Source: a virus. Taken from it: DNA of 46,284 nt. The notes below the pieces were generated by a model that ran no database searches, was not told the origin of the DNA, and saw only the letters and a program-made list of their open reading frames with translations. The stretch covers positions 1-46,284 of IMG/VR virus record IMGVR_UViG_3300043411_001121; one strand, given 5' to 3'. Position numbers and translations under genes: made by a program. Shown in pieces: positions 1-7,178 of the stretch; position 1 is the stretch's first letter; each line of letters starts with the position of its first letter.

Positions 1-19
1 TAATGAATTCAAAGGCTCA
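1..19. repeat. Left copy of terminal 19-bp direct repeat (circular overlap)
   Basis: Bases 1-19 are identical to bases 46266-46284. An open reading frame on the minus strand runs through this point and continues in frame at the right end, so the repeat is best read as an assembly overlap of a circular or circularly permuted molecule rather than a biological terminal repeat. Confidence 0.9.
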
Positions 20-378
20 AAGACTATTTTAGCTAATTCTCCGTAGGCTTTACGCGGGTCTTTATGTTTCTTCAACTCGTCTTGTAGTACGATTGATGAA
101 ATCTCGCTGATACTGTCGATACCCACAGTATCGTATTGATCCGCTTCCCGTGAACTGAAAAGCCAGCGGAAAAAATCTTGTACTAAGGCAACGGTAGGGG
201 CAAGACAGCACGGTGTATTGCTGTTGCGCATCGAGAGCAAGCCAGGCTCAACAGCCAGTAGAACAGGGCGTGGCGCTGTATCGATAAGCGGTGTCTTGCC
301 GGAGCCTGGTGGCCCGAAGACGATGCATTTAACACCGAATTGTTGTGCGTGGGCGTGGGCTGGCGCAAAGGTTGGCAT
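1..378 (-). CDS. Sak4-like RecA-fold ATPase, N-terminal part (continues at 46284)
   Basis: This is the N-terminal 126 codons of a 219-residue protein whose remainder is encoded at 45984-46284. Residues 22-29 read GPPGSGKT, a Walker A loop. Residues 83-88 (DTVGID) after a Tyr form a Walker B-like strand. This layout and size match the Sak4 group of phage single-strand annealing proteins (RecA-like core), which promote recombination of phage DNA together with single-strand-binding proteins. The start at 378 overlaps the upstream stop by one base (TAATG), so translation is coupled. The DUF669 gene and a Cas4-type nuclease follow in the same operon, which is the usual setting for Sak4. Family assignment is by motif, not by search. 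Confidence 0.8.
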   Translation of the reverse strand, partial: MPTFAPAHAHAQQFGVKCIVFGPPGSGKTPLIDTAPRPVLLAVEPGLLSMRNSNTPCCLAPTVALVQDFFRWLFSSREADQYDTVGIDSISEISSIVLQDELKKHKDPRKAYGELAKIVFEPLNSL

Positions 379-662
379 TAGTTCTTACCTCTGGCCTGGC
401 GAATACAGTGCTTTAATCTGGTTATCGAAATGTCGTCGTATAGTTTGGCTTCTTCAAGCAGGAGCGAACTGAATGTATCGAGGGCTTCGTCTGTCGCTGC
501 CATTATCTCGATAGCGTCGTCGCCAGGTTGCACGAAAGTGTCATCGAGATGCGTAATTGTATCGATGAAGCGCGAGCGAATGCTGCCGTTTTTTAACTTG
601 ATTTCGCCGACTACTGCGCGATCGAATAGAATTTCGTTATCAATGACTTGGATATCTACCAT
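378..662 (-). CDS. Hypothetical protein, 94 aa, replication operon
   Basis: Acidic, soluble 94-residue protein with no motif I recognise. The central part contains a PGDDAIEIMAATDE stretch and the C-terminus is basic (RLKHCIRQARGKN). Its ATG overlaps the upstream stop as TAATG, with CGGAGA upstream as ribosome binding site, and its own stop overlaps the Sak4 start by one base. This tight coupling suggests it is made together with Sak4 and may act in recombination or replication, but that is only context. Confidence 0.75.
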   Translation of the reverse strand: MVDIQVIDNEILFDRAVVGEIKLKNGSIRSRFIDTITHLDDTFVQPGDDAIEIMAATDEALDTFSSLLLEEAKLYDDISITRLKHCIRQARGKN

Positions 663-1093
663 TAAAGTTCTCCGGTTTTAGGTGCAATCAATTCCAAAGA
701 AGAACTACCCTCTTTGATTTCCAAAAAGATATTAACTTTTTCCTGTTCTTCTTTATTCAATTTCTTATAGCGTGATTCACTTAAGTTTGGTTCCCATCGC
801 ACTAGTTCGTCCGCGACCTCTTGCGGAAGTTGTGCGAGGACATCCAGGATGTAACCGTAATCGGCAGTAATAGGATGCTTCATTATTTTATAATTGAGCT
901 TCACATTTGCTTTCAACGACCAATCGTTGCCGAGATCAACTTTCTGCGTACCCGGTTTCGACGTATCGAAACTCATAGCAAGCACTTCTTTGCGCAAAAT
1001 CGCCTCGCGATCTTTAGCAACCTGCAACGCATTTTTAGCCTCGTGCCAGGCAAGCACTACAGCGTCTCTATTGTGGGTAGGGGATAAATTCAT
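662..1093 (-). CDS. Hypothetical protein, 143 aa, first gene of replication operon
   Basis: The start at 1093 is chosen because GAGGTG lies about seven bases upstream. A longer reading from 1117 lacks a good site. The N-terminal 40 residues are predicted helix (VLAWHEAKNALQVAKDREA). The centre has a beta-like segment (WSLKANVKLNYKI) and the C-terminus ends in an acidic helix. The layout resembles small phage proteins that precede recombination genes, but I cannot name a family with confidence. It is the promoter-proximal gene of the leftward operon, 138 bp from the divergent gene at 1232. Confidence 0.75.
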   Translation of the reverse strand: MNLSPTHNRDAVVLAWHEAKNALQVAKDREAILRKEVLAMSFDTSKPGTQKVDLGNDWSLKANVKLNYKIMKHPITADYGYILDVLAQLPQEVADELVRWEPNLSESRYKKLNKEEQEKVNIFLEIKEGSSSLELIAPKTGEL

Positions 1094-1128
1094 GGCAAAA
1101 CACCTCGTGATTATCAATTTCGAGTTGG

Positions 1129-1156
1129 AGTTTATCAGTTAAAAACAATATGTCAA
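1129..1156 (-). promoter_or_regulatory. Candidate sigma70 promoter for leftward replication operon
   Basis: On the minus strand TTGACA (1156-1151) is followed after 16 bases by TAAACT (1134-1129), a perfect -35 and a 4/6 -10. It lies just upstream of the GAGGTG ribosome site of the gene starting at 1093. Confidence 0.5.
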
Positions 1157-1170
1157 ACGTTATTTAGTCG

Positions 1171-1199
1171 TTGACGTTGAAAAAGTTATAGCGTAAGTT
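1171..1199 (+). promoter_or_regulatory. Candidate sigma70 promoter for small basic protein and primase-polymerase
   Basis: TTGACG (1171-1176), a 17-base spacer and TAAGTT (1194-1199) lie 32 bases upstream of the ATG at 1232. The -35 is 5/6 and the -10 is weak. It is divergent from, and close to, the leftward promoter at 1129-1156, so one regulator could control both arms. Confidence 0.4.
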
Positions 1200-1231
1200 A
1201 ATCCTCGGTTTAAACTCATATAAGGACTTAA

Positions 1232-1444
1232 ATGCCAAAAAAACCTAAACGAAAAAGTGAAAAAAACGAACGACCTACGATTACTCGACGACTCGGTGTT
1301 AGTTTCACCGCCGAGGATAACAACATTATAATTAGATTGCGACACTTTTATGAAAATAAATATGGAACACAGTATTCTTCCATTGCGGTAATTCGTAAAG
1401 CTTTACGAACACAGGCCGAGAAAGAGGGTATTGAATGCGATTAA
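1232..1444 (+). CDS. Small basic protein, possible ribbon-helix-helix-type DNA-binding protein
   Basis: This 70-residue protein has a strongly basic N-terminus (PKKPKRKSEKNERP), then a beta-like segment (TRRLGVSFTAED) and two predicted helices ending RKALRTQAEK. That order (basic arm, strand, helix, helix) is what ribbon-helix-helix repressors and plasmid copy-control proteins look like. It is a structural guess, not a family match. The gene overlaps the primase-polymerase start by 10 bases. A role as autoregulator of the divergent promoters or as an origin-binding partner of the primase would fit the context. Confidence 0.65.
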   Translation: MPKKPKRKSEKNERPTITRRLGVSFTAEDNNIIIRLRHFYENKYGTQYSSIAVIRKALRTQAEKEGIECD

Positions 1445-3768
1445 ACGCTCAACGCATCCCGCAAGAGATGCGAGGATATCATCAATGGATTGTCTGGCGT
1501 TACGAAGACCGAAACGCTAAGAAACCAACGAAAGTACCATACGACCCGCGAACGGGATTAATGGCTAGTGTTATTGATCCCGTGACGTGGTGCGATTTTG
1601 ATACCGCGCTCGCGATATTAAGCGCGGGTACCGCCTACAATGGCCTAGGTTTCGTACTAACCGGCAGCGATCCGTATACGTTTATTGACCTTGATGACTG
1701 TGGCGGTAAACAGGTCGATATTGATCGACAGATAAAAATCTACCAAGAATTTGATAGCTACAGCGAACGCAGCCCGTCTGGTACAGGTTTGCATATCATT
1801 GTCAAAGGACATATACCACAGGGTCGCCGTAGAAGTTCAATTGAACTCTATTCCAGCGAACGTTATATGACGATGACTGGCGATGTTTTCAACGATAAGC
1901 CTATCCAGCATAAACAAGACGTGCTTCAACTGTTATGGGCGCAAATGGGAACGCATAGCGCGAATAATACCCACACTGGTGATGAGCCTGAAACAATGAC
2001 CGATCAACAAGTTGTCGAGAAGGCGCTAAACGCGGTTAACGGCGTTAAGTTTAACGCTTTGCTCTGTGGGAATTTTACTGAATTTTACCCTTCACAATCA
2101 GAAGCTGATTTTGCTTTCATCGATATTATTGCGTTTTACACACAAAATCGCGCACAAATTATACGTATTTTTTCTGCGTCACCGCTCGGCCAACGCGATA
2201 AAGCTAAACGCCCCGATTATGTCAATCGTATGATTCTACGGGCTTTCGATAACCTATTGCCGCCTATTAATATTATTGATTTGAAGAACAAAACGGACGC
2301 GCAAATCCAGGAAATAAAGCATGCTTTTTCTGCCATGCCGCATGTTAAATCCACCGATGATACGAACTTAAGTCGTATGAAGAAATTTTGGATACCGCAA
2401 CCGATAACACCGCCACCTGGTCTATTAGGAGAAATGGCTCGCTTTATTTATGCAGCATCACCGCGCCCTGTGGCAGAAACCGCTATTACTGCGGCTATCG
2501 GAATGCTGGCCGGGATTGCCGGTCGTGCGTTCAACGTTAGCGGTACAGGGCTTAATCAATACGTACTGTTGCTTGCGCCGACCGGTACCGGTAAAGAAGC
2601 TCTCGCTGGTGGTATCGGCAAGCTTTTCGATGCGATAAAGACCGCAGTACCCGCGTCCGCTGATTTTCGCGGCCCAAGCGAGATTGCGTCAGGACAAGCC
2701 TTGCTGAAGACAATCGATAACCCGAATAAACGCTCGTTCGTGAGTATAGTGGGGGAATTTGGTTTGAAATTACAGCAGCTTGCCAGCCCTCGCGCAAGCA
2801 GTAGTGAATTAATGCTGAAACGGGTGTTGCTCGATCTATACAATAAGTCAGGACATAGCGACAAGGTAATGCCCTCAATTTATGCAGCTAAAGAAAAAGA
2901 TACCGATGTTATCGACAATCCAGCCGTTTCAATCTTAGGTGAAAGCACGCCCGAAACTTTTTACGACAGTATTGACGAAAAGCTCATTACCGATGGTTTA
3001 CTACCGCGTTTTATTATCATCGAATACACAGGCAAACGGCCACCGCGCAATAAAGCCCACACACAGGCCCGGCCATCATTTCCTTTAATCGAAAGTTTAG
3101 CGGAAATAACCGGTTACTCCTTGTTGCTGCAACGCGAGAATCAAGTTATAAACGTAGAGACGGATGACGCGGCGTTGGCATTCCTTGACGAGGTTGATCG
3201 TCTTGTCGATGAAGCAATTAACGACACAACAACCGACGTTTTGCGGCATTTGTGGAACCGTGCGCATCTTAAGACGCTAAAGCTGGCCGCACTCGTCGCT
3301 GTTGGTTGCAATTTCACGCAACCCGTAATAACCGAGGAAATAGCGAAATGGGCGTACAACTTAGTTTCTGCGGATGTTGTGGGAATTGTTTCGCGTTTTT
3401 CTCGTGGAGAAATTGGTAAGAATACCGATGAGAACAAACAAGGTGTTACCGTTCTCAATTTATGTGCTGAATATCTAAGCCGCACTTTTAAGGAATTAAG
3501 AGCGTATCAAATAGATGAAACGCTTCATGCGGATCGCATAATTACGTATAATTTTATATCAAAACGTGTAGCTATGCGGGGTGTATTTCGTAACGATAAA
3601 ATGGGCGCAAGTACCGCATTAAAACGTACGGTGCAAGGGTTACTCGATGCTGGCGATTTGCAAGAAGTAGGTAGGCATACATTGCAACAAAAATATGCGT
3701 ATCATGGACGTGCGTTTGTCATACCACGACCAGAAAAGCTAGCCGCATCTATGGTAGAACAATATTAA
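1435..3768 (+). CDS. Primase-polymerase fused to P-loop ATPase (PrimPol/DUF3987-like)
   Basis: A 777-residue replication protein. The N-terminal ~160 residues carry archaeo-eukaryotic primase signatures: a DxD pair at D85/D87 (FIDLDD), SPSGTGLH at 113-120 with the catalytic-type His120, and RYMTMTGD at 143-150, as in P4-type and NrS-1-type primase-polymerases. Residues ~222-270 (ADFAFIDIIAFYTQNRAQII) match the linker that normally follows this primase domain. The C-terminal part has a Walker A-like APTGTGKE at 381-388 followed by a DUF3987-like ATPase region. It probably synthesises primers and may unwind or load at an origin. The stop codon lies inside the first of three iteron-like repeats. 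Start at 1435 overlaps the upstream gene in the usual coupled way. Confidence 0.88.
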   Translation: MRLNAQRIPQEMRGYHQWIVWRYEDRNAKKPTKVPYDPRTGLMASVIDPVTWCDFDTALAILSAGTAYNGLGFVLTGSDPYTFIDLDDCGGKQVDIDRQIKIYQEFDSYSERSPSGTGLHIIVKGHIPQGRRRSSIELYSSERYMTMTGDVFNDKPIQHKQDVLQLLWAQMGTHSANNTHTGDEPETMTDQQVVEKALNAVNGVKFNALLCGNFTEFYPSQSEADFAFIDIIAFYTQNRAQIIRIFSASPLGQRDKAKRPDYVNRMILRAFDNLLPPINIIDLKNKTDAQIQEIKHAFSAMPHVKSTDDTNLSRMKKFWIPQPITPPPGLLGEMARFIYAASPRPVAETAITAAIGMLAGIAGRAFNVSGTGLNQYVLLLAPTGTGKEALAGGIGKLFDAIKTAVPASADFRGPSEIASGQALLKTIDNPNKRSFVSIVGEFGLKLQQLASPRASSSELMLKRVLLDLYNKSGHSDKVMPSIYAAKEKDTDVIDNPAVSILGESTPETFYDSIDEKLITDGLLPRFIIIEYTGKRPPRNKAHTQARPSFPLIESLAEITGYSLLLQRENQVINVETDDAALAFLDEVDRLVDEAINDTTTDVLRHLWNRAHLKTLKLAALVAVGCNFTQPVITEEIAKWAYNLVSADVVGIVSRFSRGEIGKNTDENKQGVTVLNLCAEYLSRTFKELRAYQIDETLHADRIITYNFISKRVAMRGVFRNDKMGASTALKRTVQGLLDAGDLQEVGRHTLQQKYAYHGRAFVIPRPEKLAASMVEQY

Positions 3769-3864
3769 ACAGCGGTACCTCATTTAAATTTCAGTGGCAG
3801 TGCCATTAAGCGCACCGCCGCATCGAATATAAACGGCGGTACCACAGATATAAACGGCGGTACC
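3766..3864 (+). repeat. Iteron-like repeats, candidate replication origin
   Basis: TAAACRGCGGTACC occurs at 3766-3779, 3830-3843 and 3851-3864. The last two copies extend leftwards as identical 17-mers (3827-3843 and 3848-3864) spaced exactly 21 bp, two helical turns. An inverted core (ACCGCC) lies at about 3815. Direct repeats on one helical face directly downstream of a primase-polymerase gene are typical of plasmid and satellite-phage origins. The first copy contains the stop codon of that gene. Confidence 0.6.
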
Positions 3865-4175
3865 TGCAGGCCAGGGACCAAAGTTGATCGGCGCGCTTTG
3901 TTCTGTTGTTGATAAAAGCTGGCGAAATTTAAGCAAAACGATACCTATATACTTTGCGCTATAGACGCGATGTAAACATCGGTTATGTGATTTAGCGTCG
4001 AAAAGCTAGCTATGCTGTACGGGCTTTAAAATCGGTTTAATACCAAGGATCAAAATGAAGCCCTAGCGTCACCCATGGGTATTGGCAAACACAGGTGACG
4101 CAGGAACCGAATATATCTATTGCATACTACGTTTAAGTTGTCAAAAGAAAGCTCAGTTAAGGGCACCTAATAAAG
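3865..4175. other. Gene-free structured segment (possible origin or small RNA)
   Basis: No credible coding frame is present. Three inverted repeats follow one another: CGATGT/ACATCG with a 2-base loop (3968-3981), GGGCTT/AAGCCC (4021-4026 with 4058-4063), and GCGTCACC/GGTGACGC (4066-4073 with 4094-4101), whose loop contains the palindrome ACCCATGGGT. A -10-like TATACT sits at 3948-3953 without a clear -35. The segment could be the rest of an origin or a small RNA that ends at the terminator hairpin at 4176. I cannot decide between these. Confidence 0.4.
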
Positions 4176-4211
4176 ATAAACCCCGCACCGGTTGAGGAGT
4201 GCAGGGTTTAT
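4176..4211. terminator. Bidirectional hairpin terminator
   Basis: ATAAACCCCGCAC (4176-4188) pairs with GTGCAGGGTTTAT (4199-4211) with one mismatch and a 10-base loop. Because the stem ends are A/T-rich, it gives a T-tract on either strand. It lies between the rightward primase gene and the end of the leftward small-gene cluster, the expected place for a two-way terminator. Confidence 0.75.
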
Positions 4212-4257
4212 GTATCTAACAATCTTAGGCTCGTTTTAACTTTAAAGGTATGTAACG

Positions 4258-4506
4258 CTATTTGTCAAGCTTCTCTTTTGGTTTAGGTTGATTCATTTCT
4301 TGTTCTTTTAATCCGATTAACGCGTCTAATTTCCATTGCAAATCTTCTAACTGATCTTGCGTTTGTTTCTTTACTTTCTTGCCTTGTCGAGTAAATACCC
4401 ACATGACAATAAACAATAGATAGCGTGGATCGTGGAATAGCCAGGCTGTTAAGAGGGCGAAAACTAAGATTGATACACGGGTTAGTGCTGTTGCTAATTC
4501 GTTCAT
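4258..4506 (-). CDS. Small membrane protein, 82 aa, last gene of leftward cluster
   Basis: The ATG at 4506 has AAAGGA eight bases upstream. The longer frame starts with TTG and lacks a site. Residues ~10-40 are two closely spaced hydrophobic segments (VSILVFALLTAWLF and YLLFIVMWVF) separated by HDPR. A charged, helical C-terminus follows (QDQLEDLQWKLDALIG, then a Lys-rich tail). This suggests an inner-membrane hairpin with a cytoplasmic coiled coil. No family is recognised. Superinfection exclusion or another membrane-linked early role is possible but unproven. Confidence 0.7.
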   Translation of the reverse strand: MNELATALTRVSILVFALLTAWLFHDPRYLLFIVMWVFTRQGKKVKKQTQDQLEDLQWKLDALIGLKEQEMNQPKPKEKLDK

Positions 4507-4510
4507 TTTG

Positions 4511-4702
4511 TTATTCCTTTTCAAATAATAACTTTAATTCGTGTAGCCCATCAATAATCTTTTTGAGGCTTTTTGACATTTGTTTCGCTCTATGTTCGTC
4601 ATCCACACTAAATTTTATCTTTTTGATACAATATTCATGTGTTGCTGTGTATAATTCGATGTGTTTCGTTATACTAGATAACGCTTTACTGGTTGTACCC
4701 AT
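4511..4702 (-). CDS. Hypothetical protein, 63 aa
   Basis: The start at 4702 is preferred because GGGAGA lies seven bases upstream and the codon follows the stop of the preceding gene immediately. The protein is helical and basic with Lys-rich segments (HRAKQMSKSLKKIIDGL) and a single Cys. No motif identifies it. It is cotranscribed with its neighbours in the leftward cluster. Confidence 0.65.
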   Translation of the reverse strand: MGTTSKALSSITKHIELYTATHEYCIKKIKFSVDDEHRAKQMSKSLKKIIDGLHELKLLFEKE

Positions 4703-4703
4703 G

Positions 4704-5375
4704 TTATTCTCCCTCAGTTTCATTAAGAGCGTCGAGTAATTCAATAAATTCTTTATTTGCGTGGTTAAAGATTAATTCTGCGATAGCACCGTTACAGCGT
4801 AAGTCTTCCATCAAGCTAAATGCGGATAACGCATGCTGTAATTCGTCAACGTACTGACTTAACCAAAATTCGAGCAATGAACCTAACCGCGCTTCTCCCC
4901 ATTCAGCGATATCTACAGGCCATTCATTAACATTTGACGGATAGAAGCTAAAAAAGCCGTCATAGCTTGTGTATTCTGCTTTAACGAATTCAGCCCATTT
5001 TGTCGCGTTAAACCGGCTTAGACGCGGTATTGCTTTAAATATATTTGTATCAACATTTGCATAGATACAGTCAGTCGAAAAGTTATACTCACGCGGGCTT
5101 GTTAACTCAATAAATTCAGCATTCAGCTTGATTCTAGTTTCATTTGCGACAAATTCGTTAAACGTCTCAACGTATTTTTTAGCGTAAGCAAGATGTACGG
5201 CTTTCCAGTCGATATTTTCCGCGAAAGACTCAGCCAATTCTTGCACTTGCTCTAAAGTTTTTCCTTTTTCTGTCATTAACACGTCTTGTTCGTATTCCAA
5301 CCAATCATCTAATATAGCTTGATGTGTTGATTCGTAAAATCCTTCAAATGGTATTTTAATTGCTAATTTTGTCAT
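4704..5375 (-). CDS. Conserved-looking acidic protein, 223 aa, SPREYNF motif
   Basis: Largest protein of the leftward cluster. It is acidic (many Glu/Asp, Trp and Tyr) with no membrane segment. Residues ~92-100 read SPREYNFST, a phrase I recall from uncharacterised proteins of other phages and plasmids, but I cannot attach a function. Helical regions flank it and the C-terminus is rich in Glu. Acidity and position among early small genes would suit a DNA-mimic or host-inhibitor role, which is speculation. AAAGGAAT lies upstream of the ATG. Confidence 0.75.
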   Translation of the reverse strand: MTKLAIKIPFEGFYESTHQAILDDWLEYEQDVLMTEKGKTLEQVQELAESFAENIDWKAVHLAYAKKYVETFNEFVANETRIKLNAEFIELTSPREYNFSTDCIYANVDTNIFKAIPRLSRFNATKWAEFVKAEYTSYDGFFSFYPSNVNEWPVDIAEWGEARLGSLLEFWLSQYVDELQHALSAFSLMEDLRCNGAIAELIFNHANKEFIELLDALNETEGE

Positions 5376-5380
5376 AATCT

Positions 5381-5605
5381 TTATTCCTTTTGTTTGAGTG
5401 TTACATCATATTCTTTCAATAGAGCCCTAGCTTGCGCTAGGGCTTGATCTGTGTAAGACTGCGGCACGGCGTATTGTCGCGGGGTTAATCCTGTTGGAAA
5501 TCTATCTTGCATAGCTTTAATCCTGTCAACACCAAACCCGCATTCTTTCATCCGCGCATCGTGTAGTAATTTAGCTATATCAAAAATTTGTTGCTCTTTT
5601 GACAT
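5381..5605 (-). CDS. Hypothetical protein, 74 aa
   Basis: Soluble 74-residue protein with two probable helices around a central Pro-rich turn (RFPTGLTPRQYAVPQSY). It has no recognised motif. The start at 5605 lies three bases after the upstream stop, and AGGTAT is the only ribosome site candidate, so translation probably depends on coupling. Confidence 0.65.
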   Translation of the reverse strand: MSKEQQIFDIAKLLHDARMKECGFGVDRIKAMQDRFPTGLTPRQYAVPQSYTDQALAQARALLKEYDVTLKQKE

Positions 5606-5608
5606 AAA

Positions 5609-5812
5609 CTATACCTGTGGATTTAATTTGTTAAATTCAAACTCTTCGTTAAATTCAACCTCATGCATCTTGCAATAAACATCGAAGAACACCTGAGCCG
5701 TAATTTCGTCGGTGATATTGTTATGCAGGGTTTCACGAATTGTATCATCCATCAAGTTAACAACTGCATCAAAATCAAATTCTTTTCCATGGGCATTTAT
5801 AATTTTAGTCAT
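5609..5812 (-). CDS. Small acidic conserved phage protein, 67 aa
   Basis: The sequence begins MTKIINAHGKEFDFDAVV and continues LMDDTIRETL. I recall this opening from a family of uncharacterised small proteins in other phages and mobile elements. The rest is acidic (VEFNEEFEF). A perfect TAATTAGGAGATAAACAA leader precedes the ATG, nearly identical to that of the gene at 7734. A dedicated promoter lies at 5867-5906. The function is unknown. Confidence 0.75.
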   Translation of the reverse strand: MTKIINAHGKEFDFDAVVNLMDDTIRETLHNNITDEITAQVFFDVYCKMHEVEFNEEFEFNKLNPQV

Positions 5813-5863
5813 TTGTTTATCTCCTAATTACAGTTAAAGTTGCATTTCCCATTCCGTCATAAA

Positions 5864-6220
5864 TTAATCATAGCACGTTAAATTATGATAGTCAACAGCT
5901 AATTTCGTTTTAAGTGATAAATTACGTTCAATCGCCTTTTTACGCCACGTTTCAACTTCATTAATTACGTCGTCAGACAAAAGTTTATCGTTCCACGCTT
6001 TATTTACTCTACTTATACGTTCAGCGAGTTTATCCGCAGGAAACATACGCGCGACAAAATCTACGTTTCGACCACAGAATAATGTGTTATCGTGGCGAAT
6101 GCCCACAATCTCGCATAAAACGTGTAGTTTACCGTGTTTAATATCCCATAAAATCCGCGCTTCGCAATCGCTTGCCGATCCTTGACCAAAAGCGCATCTA
6201 CCCAAAGTTAATGTAGGCAT
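5864..6220 (-). CDS. Hypothetical protein, 118 aa, C-terminus overlaps a promoter
   Basis: No family is recognised. The N-terminal half is beta-like with two Cys (RCAFGQGSASDCEAR), and the C-terminal half is helical and basic. The last 14 codons are the same DNA as a near-consensus promoter for the next gene (5867-5906), so the tail sequence may be dictated by promoter function. The ribosome site GAGGGG lies upstream of the ATG at 6220. Confidence 0.7.
   Translation of the reverse strand: MPTLTLGRCAFGQGSASDCEARILWDIKHGKLHVLCEIVGIRHDNTLFCGRNVDFVARMFPADKLAERISRVNKAWNDKLLSDDVINEVETWRKKAIERNLSLKTKLAVDYHNLTCYD
5867..5906 (-). promoter_or_regulatory. Near-consensus sigma70 promoter inside a coding region (copy 2)
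   Basis: On the minus strand TTGACT (5895-5890), 17 bases, then TATGAT (5872-5867). The 17 bases from 5906 to 5890 (GAAATTAGCTGTTGACT) match those at 7810-7794 except at two positions, and both copies have TGC before the -10. The downstream leaders also share a 17-base ribosome-site block. It drives the gene starting at 5812 and those after it. Confidence 0.75.
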
Positions 6221-6283
6221 AGTATCCCCTCGTTTGTGATTGATTAGTGCATTTTCCAGATCAGCACAGGGGCAAAGTGATAT

Positions 6284-6562
6284 CTAAAGCTTATCAGGTT
6301 CTATTTTCTCACGCAATTGCTCTTTTAAGCGGTATGCGTGCATCGCGAGTGCCAAGATACCATATTCTTTGAGTTCATGCTGCAAGGTGTATTTTCGTTC
6401 CATTCTAAGCAAATATTGGTAACCGCGTCGTTCCCCGATTGAGTCTTCAATCACGCCCATGTTTTCCCCGCGTACCAAAATGTTAACTGATATAGGTTTA
6501 AAGTCAAATTCAACGTATATTTTATCTATTTTAAAATCAAATGTATGCGTTAATTTAGTCAT
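6284..6562 (-). CDS. Hypothetical protein, 92 aa
   Basis: The N-terminal half is a run of beta-like segments (THTFDFKIDKIYVEFDF), followed by an amphipathic basic helix (HAYRLKEQLREKIE). No family is recognised. AAAGGAAA is the ribosome site. Upstream DNA holds TATAAT at about 6584-6589 on the minus strand, preceded by TGGAAAATGCGC. A related TGGAAAATGC lies upstream of the gene at 6220, so these may be local promoter elements. Confidence 0.65.
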   Translation of the reverse strand: MTKLTHTFDFKIDKIYVEFDFKPISVNILVRGENMGVIEDSIGERRGYQYLLRMERKYTLQHELKEYGILALAMHAYRLKEQLREKIEPDKL

Positions 6563-6613
6563 ATAGCTTTCCTTTTGTTTAAATTATAGCGCATTTTCCA
6601 TAACTTATTTTAA

Positions 6614-6823
6614 TTATTGTGCAACAATCTTAAATTCAGAACTAAAATGTCGGCAATGCGAATTGAACGCTTTCCAGGCGCTATCTTGTTGTTCTATTGC
6701 TGCATCAATATACTTTTGATCAGCACCTGACCTAATTAGTTTAATCATTCGTTTGTCGCATGTAGCTACAGTACGACTTAAACTTTTTGCTTTCACTGTT
6801 AACGGTATTGTCGCATATGCCAT
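6614..6823 (-). CDS. Hypothetical protein, 69 aa
   Basis: The start at 6823 has AAAGGAG seven bases upstream. Longer readings do not. It is basic, with helix-forming segments (AKSLSRTVATCDKRMIKLIR) and a C-terminal aromatic stretch. No motif is recognised. It follows the upstream gene by two bases. Confidence 0.65.
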   Translation of the reverse strand: MAYATIPLTVKAKSLSRTVATCDKRMIKLIRSGADQKYIDAAIEQQDSAWKAFNSHCRHFSSEFKIVAQ

Positions 6824-6825
6824 AA

Positions 6826-7176
6826 CTATTCTCCTTTCTCTTTGTTGCACCAAAAATCAGTATGGTTATATAAATTGCTATAAAATAAGTCTTCAAACAG
6901 TTCAAATGTATCGCGCGGATAGTGTCTAAATATAAATTCACGTAATTCAGTTTGAAGTTCCTCTGTGTATGTTACTCTCACACCTAGCCTAATATCCCGA
7001 TTAGCCGCTATGCAAATTAGTTGATCTTTCAAAGCCGGTGAAATGTCTTCAATATACATTACGTAATCGCCTTTAACAACGCTTTCACGTATCGTGCATT
7101 GTTTACCGTTTAATAAAGCTCTTAAATCAGTTTTCATATTAATTACGTTAGGTGATTCTTTTTCATATTTAGCCAT
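6826..7176 (-). CDS. Hypothetical protein, 116 aa
   Basis: Mixed alpha/beta protein with a central beta region (CTIRESVVKGDYVMYIED) and an aromatic, acidic C-terminal part (YPRDTFELFEDLFYSNLYNH). No family is recognised. GGAG precedes the ATG, and the gene lies two bases after its upstream neighbour. Confidence 0.68.
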   Translation of the reverse strand: MAKYEKESPNVINMKTDLRALLNGKQCTIRESVVKGDYVMYIEDISPALKDQLICIAANRDIRLGVRVTYTEELQTELREFIFRHYPRDTFELFEDLFYSNLYNHTDFWCNKEKGE

Positions 7177-7178
7177 TT

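Noticed and set aside
1232-1444. Phage repressor for lysogeny
   Set aside because: The small basic protein could bind DNA, but no integrase, attachment site or Cro partner is seen.
3766-3864. CRISPR-like array
   Set aside because: Only three short direct repeats with unequal spacing and no matching spacers; iterons fit better.
3865-4175. tRNA or tmRNA in the structured non-coding segment
   Set aside because: No T-arm GTTCRA motif, no cloverleaf and no acceptor-stem pairing could be found.
4511-4744. Longer 77-residue reading of the 63-aa gene
   Set aside because: The upstream ATG lies inside the preceding gene and lacks a ribosome site, whereas 4702 has GGGAGA.
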